64,000 nucleotides of DNA from Pseudomonas massiliensis (GCF_000826105.1 NZ_CCYK01000007.1:2232001-2296000); one strand, 5' to 3'; counted from the first letter of the stretch, positions 24,263 through 32,261 are shown. Numbers and translations: made by a program. Notes: generated from the sequence alone by a model not told the origin.

Positions 24263-24540
24263 GGCTTCGCCACCATTCGCTCCACTACAGCGAGCTTGAT
24301 CAGGTCAGCGCCTTCGTCGGGACACCAATTCAGCTCGGCGATTTCAAGTGCGCCATAGAGCTTCGGTAGCTTCCCTGGGTATTGAACCGCCCAGCCAGAC
24401 CATTCGGGGATTTGGGCCGCCTTCATTTCCCTACTTGCCACCCAGACGTTCCCCATCTGCTCCTTCACGTCTGCGAACTGGTCCTTGAAGGGCTGGCGCT
24501 CCCACCAGGTGTTGAATTCGGAGCGGGCGCGGTCGGTCAT
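24259..24540 (-). CDS. Hypothetical phage protein
   Basis: 93 residues starting MTDRARSEFNTWWERQPFKD, a pattern seen in phage proteins with a Trp/Phe-rich N-terminal helix. No function known. It overlaps both neighbours by 4 bases, supporting translation. Confidence 0.65.
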   Translation of the reverse strand: MTDRARSEFNTWWERQPFKDQFADVKEQMGNVWVASREMKAAQIPEWSGWAVQYPGKLPKLYGALEIAELNWCPDEGADLIKLAVVERMVAKP

Positions 24541-24761
24541 GGCTTAACCCCCATGCAGTCGTTGCAGCCCGGTCGGCAGATCCACTCAGGCATCGGATCG
24601 CCCTCGAAACGCTCGACGTGCTCCACCGAATCACCACGCTTGATGTACCCGGCCACGCACTTGGCGGTGCCCTTCTTGTCGTTCGCGTCATCCCAGCACA
24701 TGGCCGATACCTTCCCGCAGGCGCGGCGAGCGATGTACAGGTGACCCAGTGACTTGCTCAT
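24537..24761 (-). CDS. Small cysteine-rich hypothetical protein
   Basis: 74 residues from MSKSLGHLYIARRACGKVS; the longer in-frame start is rejected because this one overlaps the upstream stop (ATGA). It has five cysteines, including CRPGCNDC near the end, suggesting zinc binding. Function unknown. Confidence 0.62.
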   Translation of the reverse strand: MSKSLGHLYIARRACGKVSAMCWDDANDKKGTAKCVAGYIKRGDSVEHVERFEGDPMPEWICRPGCNDCMGVKP

Positions 24762-25039
24762 GGGCGGGCCTCCTTGGCCATGGCTTCCCTCGCCACGGTC
24801 ACGCAAGACCAGCTTTCAGCCTTGTTCGCGTCGCCGTACTGGTCCTCTGCGTGCTGCCGGTTCATTTCAATGATCTTCACTAACCCATTGCGCAGGGCTT
24901 CGTTCTCGGCCTTGAGCTGGTCGCGCTGTCGAATTTGCGCGGATCGTTCGGAAAGGAATGCGGTACGCCATGCCTCAAGGCGCTCGTTCTCGGCGATCAG
25001 GGCCAGATTTCTTGCTTGGAGAATCTCAAGTTCCGTCAT
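24758..25039 (-). CDS. Hypothetical coiled-coil phage protein
   Basis: 93 residues, largely one predicted coiled coil (LALIAENERLEAWRTAFLSE onward). Similar short Ead/Ea22-like helical proteins fill early operons of lambdoid phages. Overlaps both neighbours by 4 bases. Confidence 0.62.
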   Translation of the reverse strand: MTELEILQARNLALIAENERLEAWRTAFLSERSAQIRQRDQLKAENEALRNGLVKIIEMNRQHAEDQYGDANKAESWSCVTVAREAMAKEARP

Positions 25040-25671
25040 TTTGAAACCCTCCGATTCCGCACCTGTTCAAGCGGTGTGGCCCAGCGAATATTCCCAGGCT
25101 CGTAATTACCGTCGTTGTTTATCCGGTCGATTGAGTAGGAAGGTCCTGGCTTATCGCCAAGATCCTCCACAAACAACTCAAATGAATCCCAACGGGCGCA
25201 CACCGAAATACCCCTGCCGCCGTAGTTTTTGTAGGCGTGGTTCGCAGGGTTTTTGCAGCGGTCACGCATTGATGACCAAGTAGCGTAGAGGGGGTGAGTT
25301 TTTGACAGGCCGTGAGTCGTAAGGCGCTTCTTGTTTGCGTGGGCGCGTGCGCAACCACAGGAAATCGTGTGCTGGAGGCGGAGAGAGGACCCAGTAGTCG
25401 TCATCTCATTTCCGCAATCGCAAAGGCAGGACCAGTGCACAAGGCCGCTTTTCACGCCGGCATTTTTGGTGACGGTGAGCATTCCGAACCGAGTTCCAAT
25501 CTTTATCGCGGCACGGTTAGCGTTCGCGCACGGCACGCTGCAAACCTTGCGAATTTCAAACTTGGCCCAAGTCTCATGAGGTTTCTTCATGAGGGGCGCC
25601 TGGCATACGGCGCACTCACCTTTTGGCATGCCAGCCTCAGCCAGCCGCTTCAGTTCGCTGTAGTCGGTCAT
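25036..25671 (-). CDS. HNH-like endonuclease family protein, paralogue of 3318-3962
   Basis: 211 residues. It shares the zinc region (CLCDCG ... SCGC at about 92-114) and the core SIDRINNDGNYEPGNIRWAT with the gene at 3318-3962, plus an extra N-terminal cysteine-containing domain (CAVCQAP, CSVPCANANR). Probable homing-type endonuclease. Unlike its paralogue it is embedded with 4-base overlaps in the early operon. Confidence 0.7.
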   Translation of the reverse strand: MTDYSELKRLAEAGMPKGECAVCQAPLMKKPHETWAKFEIRKVCSVPCANANRAAIKIGTRFGMLTVTKNAGVKSGLVHWSCLCDCGNEMTTTGSSLRLQHTISCGCARAHANKKRLTTHGLSKTHPLYATWSSMRDRCKNPANHAYKNYGGRGISVCARWDSFELFVEDLGDKPGPSYSIDRINNDGNYEPGNIRWATPLEQVRNRRVSK

Positions 25672-25889
25672 TGCCTGCGCTCCCGTGCGGCCAGCATGTA
25701 GTCAGCGAACAGGTAGGCGGCGTCTGAGTACTCGCGCATGTTCGCGTATTTGCGGTGACTGCCATCGTCCTGGGTCATACCCCAGCCGCCGGCGATAACC
25801 ATGGCGTTCAAGGCGTGCATCGCGATGTCATCACGTAAGCGCACCAGGTCCTCGGTGGCCGGAGTTAGTTTTTTTGCTGGGTTGGTCAT
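25668..25889 (-). CDS. Small phage protein, unknown function
   Basis: 73 residues from MTNPAKKLTPATEDLVRLRD; the longer ORF is out of place because this start overlaps the DnaB stop (TGATG). Motifs GGWGMTQDDGSHRKYANMRE and AAYLFADYMLAARERRQ are seen in small Pseudomonas phage proteins. Function unknown. Confidence 0.62.
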   Translation of the reverse strand: MTNPAKKLTPATEDLVRLRDDIAMHALNAMVIAGGWGMTQDDGSHRKYANMREYSDAAYLFADYMLAARERRQ

Positions 25890-27247
25890 CAGAAACGCTC
25901 CTTGCGGAATCCACGACCCATCTCGACTTCCTCCTGGGAAACCTCTCTGGTGCCGGCGAAGTTGACGAATCGCAGGAACTTGCCCTGCTGCTGAACAAGA
26001 CAGCTCCCCACCTGGGCGTGGCGGCACTTGGGCATGATGATTTCAGTCACGCCGTTCTGGCCGGCCTCGGTGTCGTGGTCGCGGTGCACCAGCAGGATCA
26101 TGTGGGCGTCGGCCTCGATTTGGCCGCAGTCCTTGAGGTCGCTTGCAATGGGCTTCTTGCCAGGGCGCTTGGTCGATTCGCGGTTGAGCTGGGCCAGCAG
26201 GATTACTGGCACGTTTAGCTCCTTGGCCAGGCTCACGATTCCCGTAGAAATTTTGGCCAGCTCGGCAGTACGGTTCTGCACCCGTTCTTCGGACTTGATC
26301 AGGCCGATGTAATCGATGGCCAAGACGGCCAACCCATGCTCCTTCTGCACCTTGCGGGCGATGGAGCGGATCTTGGAGAGGGTCATCCCTGGCTTATCGC
26401 AGACGAACAGCGGCTTGCCCTTGATCCTGTTGACCGCAGAGGTCAGCCGGGGCCAGTCCTCGTCTTCCAGCGTATGGCCGATATCGATCCGGCTGAAGTC
26501 GATCGCCCCTACGGAGGCCAGCATACGGTTGCCCAACTCTTCCTCAGGCATTTCCAGGCTGAATACCAATGCGGTGCCATGATCGTTGAGCGCGACGTGC
26601 TGGCAGATCTGCATGGCCAGGGTAGTTTTGCCGCTGCCTGGCAGGCCGCCCACTACCGTGACGGTCTTGGGCTTGAGCGACTTGATCATCTTGTCCAGAT
26701 CGACCAGGCCTGTTTGCAGGCCTGCCTGGGCCCGGCGGTTGAACTTCTCGTCGATGACTTCGATGTTGGCAGTGATGATCGAGTCGAGCCGCTTGTAGTC
26801 GGGGGTGTCTTCGTTCAGGTCGCGCAGATCTGCCATGGCCTGTTGGGCGCGGGCGATGATGTCAGCGACGGGAGCATCCTCCGTCGCCATATCGCGAACC
26901 GCATCGGCTGCGTTGACCAGCCGGCGCAGAACGGCGCGCTCGGCTACGGTCTTGGCGTAGGACTTCCAGTTGGCGGTAGAGGGAACCTCCTTCGCTATCA
27001 GCCCGGCGTAGGCTATGGTGCTCTCTCCGCTGGGCATGAAGGGGTAATTCACTCCTACGGTTACGGGATCGATCGGCTCGCCGGCCTTGTGGCAATCCTT
27101 GATCGCATCAAACAGCGCCGCGTTGTCGTGCTCGTAGAAGTCCTCCACGCTCAGACGGCTGGTGATGTCGTCGAATAGGGACGGGTCAAGCATCATGGCG
27201 CCCAAAACACCGTATTCGGCCTCAGGGCTGTGTAGTTGGCGGCTCAT
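25889..27247 (-). CDS. Replicative DNA helicase, DnaB family
   Basis: 452 residues. N-terminal DnaB domain (SPEAEYGVLGAMMLDPSLF) and a RecA-like motor with Walker A GGLPGSGKTTLA near residue 205, Walker B-like LAVLAIDYIGL and a terminal HRDHD. It unwinds DNA at the phage fork. It overlaps the DnaC-like loader gene by 4 bases, forming a self-contained helicase/loader module. Confidence 0.95.
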   Translation of the reverse strand: MSRQLHSPEAEYGVLGAMMLDPSLFDDITSRLSVEDFYEHDNAALFDAIKDCHKAGEPIDPVTVGVNYPFMPSGESTIAYAGLIAKEVPSTANWKSYAKTVAERAVLRRLVNAADAVRDMATEDAPVADIIARAQQAMADLRDLNEDTPDYKRLDSIITANIEVIDEKFNRRAQAGLQTGLVDLDKMIKSLKPKTVTVVGGLPGSGKTTLAMQICQHVALNDHGTALVFSLEMPEEELGNRMLASVGAIDFSRIDIGHTLEDEDWPRLTSAVNRIKGKPLFVCDKPGMTLSKIRSIARKVQKEHGLAVLAIDYIGLIKSEERVQNRTAELAKISTGIVSLAKELNVPVILLAQLNRESTKRPGKKPIASDLKDCGQIEADAHMILLVHRDHDTEAGQNGVTEIIMPKCRHAQVGSCLVQQQGKFLRFVNFAGTREVSQEEVEMGRGFRKERF

Positions 27248-28041
27248 GCCTCACCCCCTCGGTGTGATTCCCAGGTGAATGCGATGGCCTCTCCCCCGTT
27301 CTGGCGCAGGCGGTCCAGGGCGCGGTCGCCGATGTAGTCGGATAGCTCGGACGAAGGCAGGTTGGATGTGATGATGGTCGGCAGCATGTTGCGGTACCGG
27401 GTATCGATAATCGTGTGCAGGGAATGGCGCTCAAACTCCGTTCCGCCCTGGGCCCCAAGCTCGTCGATCAGCAGAAGATCCACTGCGGACAGGTCGGCCA
27501 AGATGGATTGCTCGGTGTCTTCCGATCCCTTGGCGAAGCTGGCCTTGAGCGCGGCGATGATGTCCGGGGCAGGTGCGTACAGGGCGGTGGCGCCATAGCG
27601 GGTAACCACCGACTTGAGGATCGCGCAGCCTAGGTGAGTCTTCCCGTTCCCGAAGTTGCCCAGCATCAGCAGGCAGCGGCCAGCGTCCAGGCACTCTTCG
27701 AATTGGTCTACGTAGGCTTGGCACACGGCGAGCGCCTGAGCCTGGCCGGGCAAACGGGTCAGGTAGTTATCCAGCGAGCAGGGGCGGAACCGCAGCGCGA
27801 TACCGGTGGCGAACAGCCTGGCGTTCAGTGAGCGCCAGCGCTTGAGGTCGGCGGCCTGCTTGTGGGCCTCGGAATCGACGGCGGCGGTGTTCAGCGCCTC
27901 CCAATGGCAATTTGGGCAACCCAGTACGCGATTATCGCCATCGAATGCCTCGATCAGCTTGCGATCGAACGGCCCATGGGTTTCGCAGTTGTCAGGGCGA
28001 GTCTTCACCCGAGGTTGAGCGCCGAACTTAGAAATTCGCAC
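27244..28041 (-). CDS. DnaC-like helicase loader (AAA+ ATPase)
   Basis: 265 residues. AAA+ core with Walker A GNFGNGKTH near residue 130, Walker B LLLIDELGAQ and sensor TIITSNLPSSEL. The N-terminus has CETHGPF and CPNCHW, a possible zinc site as in phage P-type loaders. It loads the adjacent DnaB. Confidence 0.92.
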   Translation of the reverse strand: MRISKFGAQPRVKTRPDNCETHGPFDRKLIEAFDGDNRVLGCPNCHWEALNTAAVDSEAHKQAADLKRWRSLNARLFATGIALRFRPCSLDNYLTRLPGQAQALAVCQAYVDQFEECLDAGRCLLMLGNFGNGKTHLGCAILKSVVTRYGATALYAPAPDIIAALKASFAKGSEDTEQSILADLSAVDLLLIDELGAQGGTEFERHSLHTIIDTRYRNMLPTIITSNLPSSELSDYIGDRALDRLRQNGGEAIAFTWESHRGGEA

Positions 28042-28882
28042 GACGAACCCCCAGGCGCTTGTTCTCTTCGGTCCTGGCTCGAATCTCGTCGGCGTTCACC
28101 TGAGGCAGGTTGGTGTAGCGGGACTTCGGGGCGAAGGCGTGGACGTTGCGGGAGCCGTTGGCGTTGCGCACCCAGTTGCGCCAGGTGGCCAGCCAATCTG
28201 CCTTGGTCGCCTTGGTGCCAGTGGCGGCCAGCCAGTGGTCGCGGAATTTGTCTGCTTCGAGGGCTATGCCGCTCGGCCCCAGGTCTGGGCGGTTGGTCAG
28301 AGCCCAATCGCGCCAGTCCTCAGGAAGTGTCCAGCCCTTGGCTAGGCGGCTGCCCTTACTCGCCTTGGGTTGAACAGGGTCGAGGATGGTCTCTTGCTCA
28401 GCGCTTGGAGCTGGCGCTGCGGTAGCGGCGCAAATCTTTTGATCTTGATCTTCTGGTTCTTGGTTATTGGTTATTGGTTCTTGGTTAGGGTTACGACTGG
28501 GTTCTTGCTGGGTTTCATTCGCTAACCCAGAAATAACCGACTGGGTTTCCAATGGCTTCCCAGAAGGACGCCCACCCTTTTTTCCATTAACCCGATTGGT
28601 TTCAGCCTTCGCTCGATACGCCTGTATTTCCTGCTCCGCGCGCTTGTTGTGCCATGCTCCGCTGTCCAAGGTGAAGAACTCGCTCAGTACCGTGGCCACC
28701 GCCTCTTTCTCTTCCTGGGAGCGCGCACCTACCCACCGGCATACCTGTGGAAGGTCATTCACAATCGCCTGCTCCTCGGCGTAATAGCGGCGCAGCAGTC
28801 GGCTGTAGATGGCATCTTCAACCAGGGTGAGATGGGAAGTGGCCTGGGCGTAGTCACCGATGTTGTGGCTGTAGTAGTTCAT
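28028..28882 (-). CDS. DUF1376 (YdaU-like) replication initiation protein
   Basis: 284 residues. The N-terminal ~90 residues (MNYYSHNIGDYAQATSHLTL) match DUF1376/YdaU proteins, which precede helicase loaders in lambdoid phages and take the place of lambda O. A low-complexity Gln/Pro/Asn linker (about 115-150) is followed by a C-terminal domain with WRDWALTNRP and TWRNWVRNA. If O-like, the origin might lie inside this gene; no clear iteron array was identified. Confidence 0.82.
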   Translation of the reverse strand: MNYYSHNIGDYAQATSHLTLVEDAIYSRLLRRYYAEEQAIVNDLPQVCRWVGARSQEEKEAVATVLSEFFTLDSGAWHNKRAEQEIQAYRAKAETNRVNGKKGGRPSGKPLETQSVISGLANETQQEPSRNPNQEPITNNQEPEDQDQKICAATAAPAPSAEQETILDPVQPKASKGSRLAKGWTLPEDWRDWALTNRPDLGPSGIALEADKFRDHWLAATGTKATKADWLATWRNWVRNANGSRNVHAFAPKSRYTNLPQVNADEIRARTEENKRLGVRRANF

Positions 28883-28883
28883 C

Positions 28884-29201
28884 TCAGATCTCCAGCTCGT
28901 CGGTGACGCGCTTGATGAATTGGTCGTAGGTTTCAGCCATCAGGAAGCCGGTGTCTTCCAGCATCCGGCGGTAGGCCTTGGCCGACTCATAGATCTGCCA
29001 GCGGTCTTGTTCGGGAAGGTGGCGGCACTGGCTATAGGTAGGCCATGGCCCCGCTACCGGTTGAATGAGCGGCTGGTGACTCGGGGTGTTGATGAAGTCA
29101 ACCAGCTCTAGGCTGCTCATGGAAACTGTGCGCGCCACGTTTTGAAAGCCGTCGTTTTGTGGCGCGAACTGCTGGGTATTGCCTTGTGTCTGGATTTGCA
29201 T
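28884..29201 (-). CDS. Hypothetical phage protein upstream of replication genes
   Basis: 105 residues: a Gln-rich N-terminus, then VSMSSLELVDFINTPSHQPL and helical C-terminus. It resembles small proteins found next to Cro in Pseudomonas phages. Function unknown. It lies one base before the DUF1376 gene. Confidence 0.6.
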   Translation of the reverse strand: MQIQTQGNTQQFAPQNDGFQNVARTVSMSSLELVDFINTPSHQPLIQPVAGPWPTYSQCRHLPEQDRWQIYESAKAYRRMLEDTGFLMAETYDQFIKRVTDELEI

Positions 29202-29232
29202 ATACTTGGGCCCTGCATATGGTTGTTAAGAG

Positions 29233-29259
29233 AGCCGGGTCACTACCCCGGCTTTTTTT
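29233..29259 (+). terminator. Rightward intrinsic terminator between early genes
   Basis: AGCCGGG and CCCGGCT pair around TCACTACC-type loop and are followed by seven T on the + strand. It faces against the leftward genes around it, so it would stop antisense transcripts; leftward it lacks a good T-tract. Confidence 0.55.
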
Positions 29260-29296
29260 CGTCCCGAAGAAAGCGTTAGCCCCTTCTGTTCCACAA

Positions 29297-29509
29297 TTAG
29301 CCCCGATCGAGGCCCTTTTTGTGTCCTGCTAGCGCGAGCACTGGTGCCTTGCGCTTCATCTGCTTGAGCTGGGCTTGAATCGCTAACGACTTGCCCATCT
29401 CCAGGTACTCGTCTGTCGCTCGGCAAAGGCTCCATCCAAGGTCAACACTTACCTGTCGAACCTCCTCCTGAACCTCTGGCGGCAACATTTCGAATGTCGT
29501 TTCAGGCAT
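29297..29509 (-). CDS. Small hypothetical phage protein
   Basis: 70 residues (MPETTFEMLPPEVQEEVRQV...), mostly helical and basic at the end. A strong GGAGGG ribosome-binding site precedes the ATG. An overlapping ORF at 29226-29435 in another frame was rejected. Function unknown. Confidence 0.55.
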   Translation of the reverse strand: MPETTFEMLPPEVQEEVRQVSVDLGWSLCRATDEYLEMGKSLAIQAQLKQMKRKAPVLALAGHKKGLDRG

Positions 29510-29527
29510 AGGCCCTCCATAGGGGTC

Positions 29528-29740
29528 TTAAGCCGATTTATCCTGCGAGCTGGCACCGTGCATTTCGCGAAGAAGATCGGCAGCACCCAGGCTGCGAGCT
29601 AGGTTTGCCAGTTCGTACACATAGGTCGCGAGCTGCATGCCGGCCATGCGGGCTTCCATGCGTAACTTCCGCGCTTCTTCCGGCTTGTGGCGGGTCTTAA
29701 TTACTTCGCTGCGCTTGTGGGCAGGGTTATCGAAGGCCAT
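29528..29740 (-). CDS. Small hypothetical phage protein
   Basis: 70 residues, basic N-terminal half (AHKRSEVIKTRHKPEEARKL) and a helical C-terminus; AGGAG upstream. The motif RHKPEEARKLRMEARMAGMQ resembles small ribbon-helix or DNA-binding phage proteins, but no firm match. Function unknown. Confidence 0.55.
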   Translation of the reverse strand: MAFDNPAHKRSEVIKTRHKPEEARKLRMEARMAGMQLATYVYELANLARSLGAADLLREMHGASSQDKSA

Positions 29741-29781
29741 TCGGGTGGTGCTCCTTACTGCTGATAAAGGAATAGGTAGGG

Positions 29782-29997
29782 TTAAGCGGCTGATTTAGCT
29801 GGAGGGAACGCATCGTCTAGGTCGCACTTCACGCCGAGGCTGTTCAGCGCACCTACGATCTCCCTGGCTTCGTTGAGCCCAGGCAGGCGAAGGCCTGACT
29901 CATAGTTGGCCAAGCGTGACTGGTTCCAGCCGAGCGCCCGGCGCAGCGCTGCCTGCGTTACGCCAGCCTCTTCGCGGATCGTTCGGACTCGGTTCAT
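29782..29997 (-). CDS. Cro-like transcriptional regulator (XRE family)
   Basis: 71 residues starting MNRVRTIREEAGVTQAALRR, with GGAGG upstream; five extra in-frame codons (to 30012) are unlikely. A single XRE helix-turn-helix (VTQAALRRALGWNQSRLANYE) fills most of the protein. It is divergent from the CI-type repressor across an 100-base operator region and is the first leftward early gene, the classic cro position. Confidence 0.85.
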   Translation of the reverse strand: MNRVRTIREEAGVTQAALRRALGWNQSRLANYESGLRLPGLNEAREIVGALNSLGVKCDLDDAFPPAKSAA

Positions 29998-30028
29998 CGG
30001 GTTTTCCTCCATAGATGCCAGAAGGATA

Positions 30029-30045
30029 AAACACAGATTGTGTTT
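30029..30045. promoter_or_regulatory. Operator O1 (17-bp perfect palindrome)
   Basis: AAACACA GAT TGTGTTT between cro-like gene and repressor. The half-site closely matches the operator-like sequence at 32231-32247 in front of the rightward early operon. Confidence 0.75.
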
Positions 30046-30050
30046 AAATC

Positions 30051-30067
30051 AATCACAATAAGTGAAA
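30051..30067. promoter_or_regulatory. Operator O2 candidate (imperfect)
   Basis: AATCACA ATA AGTGAAA. The left half-site is identical to that at 32231-32237; the right half is degenerate. Centre lies 22 bases from O1. Confidence 0.5.
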
Positions 30068-30076
30068 GCCGGGCAT

Positions 30077-30093
30077 TTCAATCCGTGATTGAA
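30077..30093. promoter_or_regulatory. Operator O3 (17-bp palindrome) before repressor start
   Basis: TTCAATC CGT GATTGAA, ending 8 bases before the repressor ATG, so its occupation should block repressor translation or transcription. It contains GTGATT, the complement of the AATCAC half-site seen in the other operators. Confidence 0.6.
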
Positions 30094-30101
30094 TCCCGCG
30101 C

Positions 30102-30797
30102 ATGAACGAGACCTTTGGGCAACGCCTTAAAAAACTCAGGAAAGCAGCGCGCCTTTCGCAGGCGCAGCTAGCGGAAGCGTGCGGCTGGAAGTCGCAGTCG
30201 CGTGTGGGTAACTACGAAACGGACGCTCGCGAGCCCTCCTTTGCCGACCTAGAAACCATCGCTGGCGTGCTTGGCATATCGGTGCTGCAGCTGGTCGTGT
30301 CTGGCGAGAAGTCGGGCCATAAAGTCAGGGAGAGCGGCGCTACCTACCAGGTGGACCGGAACATCGAGCCCGCGCCGGGCCCGGTGCGCTATTACGAATA
30401 CCCCGAAATCAGTTGGGTTCAGGCTGGGATGCCCGTGGAAGCAGTAGAGCTGTCGAATATCGCCACATGTGAAATGCACCCCTCTGATGCCTGGGCCGGC
30501 GAGCATGGGTTCTGGCTGAAGGTCAGGGGGCCGTCTATGACTGCCCAGGGGGGTATCTCCTTCATCGAAGGCATGGTCATCCTGGTGGCGCCGGGTTTCG
30601 ACGTGGAACCCGGAAATTACGTGGTGGCCAAGCTGGTCGATACCGACGAAGCGACCTTCAAGCAGTACATCTGGGATTCCGGCAAGGCCTACTTGAAGCC
30701 ATTGAACCCAGCCTTCCCCACCGTTGAGGTGGACGACACCTGGGTGATCGTGGGCAAGGTTGTGGATGCCAAGTGGCCGCGGGCGGTATTGGGGTGA
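30102..30797 (+). CDS. CI-type repressor with LexA-like autoprotease
   Basis: 231 residues. Residues 6-65 form an XRE helix-turn-helix (LSQAQLAEACGWKSQSRVGN). Residues 97-228 are an S24 peptidase: cleavage site Ala108-Gly109 in WVQAGMP, catalytic Ser145 in GPSM and Lys177 in VVAKL. RecA-stimulated self-cleavage should induce the prophage. All key residues are present, so the repressor looks functional. It is followed by a two-gene cassette on the same strand. Confidence 0.95.
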   Translation: MNETFGQRLKKLRKAARLSQAQLAEACGWKSQSRVGNYETDAREPSFADLETIAGVLGISVLQLVVSGEKSGHKVRESGATYQVDRNIEPAPGPVRYYEYPEISWVQAGMPVEAVELSNIATCEMHPSDAWAGEHGFWLKVRGPSMTAQGGISFIEGMVILVAPGFDVEPGNYVVAKLVDTDEATFKQYIWDSGKAYLKPLNPAFPTVEVDDTWVIVGKVVDAKWPRAVLG

Positions 30798-30862
30798 GGC
30801 GGGGCGCTTTGGGTTGGTAGTAACCGCGCAAGGGGTGACATTTTAGGCAGGGATGTTGACGA

Positions 30863-31354
30863 ATGATTAAAGAAACGTGGCTTGACGACTGCCGCAAGTG
30901 GTGCAGGCAGATCAAGTTCATAGCCGAAGATATAGAATGGGCGGAAAAGCCAAGCCATAGTGGATGGAAGGAGGCTACAAGCCTTCTTCTTGATGAGCGC
31001 CGCGTCACCATTCCTCATCTCTACTTCAAAGGCGAATTCCAGGCCGGCCGGATGGGTGATAGGGTGACTTACGGGCTTATGCACAAGGAGGGCAAGGAGC
31101 GGCACCGGGTATTTATGCTTGAGATATGGCCCTCTCACCAGAGATCGCATAGGTACAAAGACGGCACTCCCCTGTTTGGCCCGCATATCCACCTTGGCGA
31201 CTACAGGCTTGACGAGATCACCCGAGAGGTCAGGTCTTCAATTACCGGCCCCGCTGAGCAGGGGTGGGTTGACCGCTTTGTGCGCCACGCTAGAATCCAG
31301 AGTGAGCGGATGTCTATCGTTCCACCGTTCGGTCATGATCTTTTTGGACAATAG
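30863..31354 (+). CDS. Hypothetical protein A of the rexAB-position cassette
   Basis: 163 residues. Conserved-looking core: VTIPHLYFKGEFQAGRMGD, YGLMHKEGKERHRVFMLEIW and PHIHLGDY. It perhaps belongs to the DUF6978-type proteins that accompany DUF1828 proteins (recollection, not verified). It starts 65 bases after the repressor, in the same direction, and is followed 2 bases later by the second cassette gene. Likely expressed in the lysogen. Function unknown; candidate immunity or exclusion component. Confidence 0.65.
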   Translation: MIKETWLDDCRKWCRQIKFIAEDIEWAEKPSHSGWKEATSLLLDERRVTIPHLYFKGEFQAGRMGDRVTYGLMHKEGKERHRVFMLEIWPSHQRSHRYKDGTPLFGPHIHLGDYRLDEITREVRSSITGPAEQGWVDRFVRHARIQSERMSIVPPFGHDLFGQ

Positions 31355-31356
31355 CC

Positions 31357-32109
31357 ATGTGCGCACTCGGATGTGGAAATTTTTTCACCAGGGCTGGCTG
31401 GCATTGTCAGATCATTGATGCCGGTAGTGGTCCCGCGACCTACATAAGCACCCCGATCACGCTTCCCGGCGGGAAACCTCTCGACTTCTACCTGATTGAG
31501 CGTGGAAGCCTCGTGGAATTCACAGATGATGGCGTGACGCTTTTCGCCCTCAGATCAATTGGCTACCCACTGTCAGACAAGAGAAACTGGAGAGGCCTGG
31601 ATAACCTTGGCCTGAAATTCGGTTTTACTCTATCTGATTCGGGCGCCTTCGAAGCTACCTTCCCGGCGACCGATCTGAATGTATGGGGCGCACAAATCCT
31701 TCGATTGATGGCTGCGGTGCTGGCATGGGAGGAGGAACGATCTGCCGAGGGCGATACTGACTTCTCGCTCACTGACGAAATTGAGCTCCTTTTAAGGGCG
31801 AAGGCGCCTGGTCGGAAGCTGATTCGCAATGCCTCTCTCCAGGTGGGCAAAGTGGAAATGTCATTCGACTTCTTATGGGGCGATACCTATATCGACGCGG
31901 TAGCTCCCATACCTCAATCCGTCAACCCGAAGCTCAGAAAGGCAGTATTGATTAGTAAAATTGAAGACCCAGCCGACATCTTGTTCATCGTTGATGACCG
32001 CGCCGGAAAACGGAAAAAAGCTGAGGATGAGCTATCCGTGCTTGGGGGTCTGGCCTCGACCATCTTGTTCAGTGACTTCCAACAGCACTATGGCGCCTCG
32101 ATGCACTGA
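31357..32109 (+). CDS. DUF1828-domain protein B of the rexAB-position cassette
   Basis: 250 residues. The N-terminal ~90 residues (PLDFYLIERGSLVEFTDDG, LFALRSIGYPLSD) match DUF1828; the C-terminal half (KAVLISKIEDPADILFIVDD, SDFQQHYG) resembles the associated DUF1829-like region. These proteins have no settled function. The pair with gene A is closed by two terminators. It lies between repressor and the rightward early promoter, like lambda rexAB. Confidence 0.72.
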   Translation: MCALGCGNFFTRAGWHCQIIDAGSGPATYISTPITLPGGKPLDFYLIERGSLVEFTDDGVTLFALRSIGYPLSDKRNWRGLDNLGLKFGFTLSDSGAFEATFPATDLNVWGAQILRLMAAVLAWEEERSAEGDTDFSLTDEIELLLRAKAPGRKLIRNASLQVGKVEMSFDFLWGDTYIDAVAPIPQSVNPKLRKAVLISKIEDPADILFIVDDRAGKRKKAEDELSVLGGLASTILFSDFQQHYGASMH

Positions 32110-32137
32110 AAGAAGGACACCAGCTCCGCACACATAA

Positions 32138-32162
32138 AGCCCGCCCCGGCGGGTTTTCTTTT
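32138..32162 (+). terminator. Terminator of repressor-cassette operon
   Basis: CCCGC and GCGGG stem with a C-rich loop followed by TTTTCTTTT, 29 bases after the DUF1828 gene stop. Confidence 0.75.
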
Positions 32163-32189
32163 GCCCTCTGATCCTGCCTGCCTGACCCA

Positions 32190-32214
32190 AGCCCGCCACT
32201 GAGCGGGCTTTTTT
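32190..32214 (+). terminator. Second tandem terminator
   Basis: AGCCCGC and GCGGGCT stem, loop CACTGA, followed by TTTTT. A tandem terminator insulates the early promoter 30 bases downstream from repressor-operon transcription. Confidence 0.8.
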
Positions 32215-32220
32215 GTGCCC

Positions 32221-32250
32221 GTGATAAAATAATCACAGTATGTGTTGACA
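32221..32250 (+). promoter_or_regulatory. Operator and -35 of the rightward early promoter (PL-like)
   Basis: GTGAT aaaata ATCAC (32221-32236) overlaps AATCACA GTA TGTGTTG (32231-32247), which matches operator O1 in architecture. A perfect TTGACA (32245-32250) follows; the -10 is not clear (candidates near 32268-32276). Repressor bound here would silence the recombination/integration operon. Confidence 0.65.
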
Positions 32251-32261
32251 GGGATAAACAC

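Noticed and set aside
29226..29435. A leftward 69-residue ORF overlapping the gene at 29297-29509
   Set aside because: No ribosome-binding site, and it runs across a terminator-like stem.
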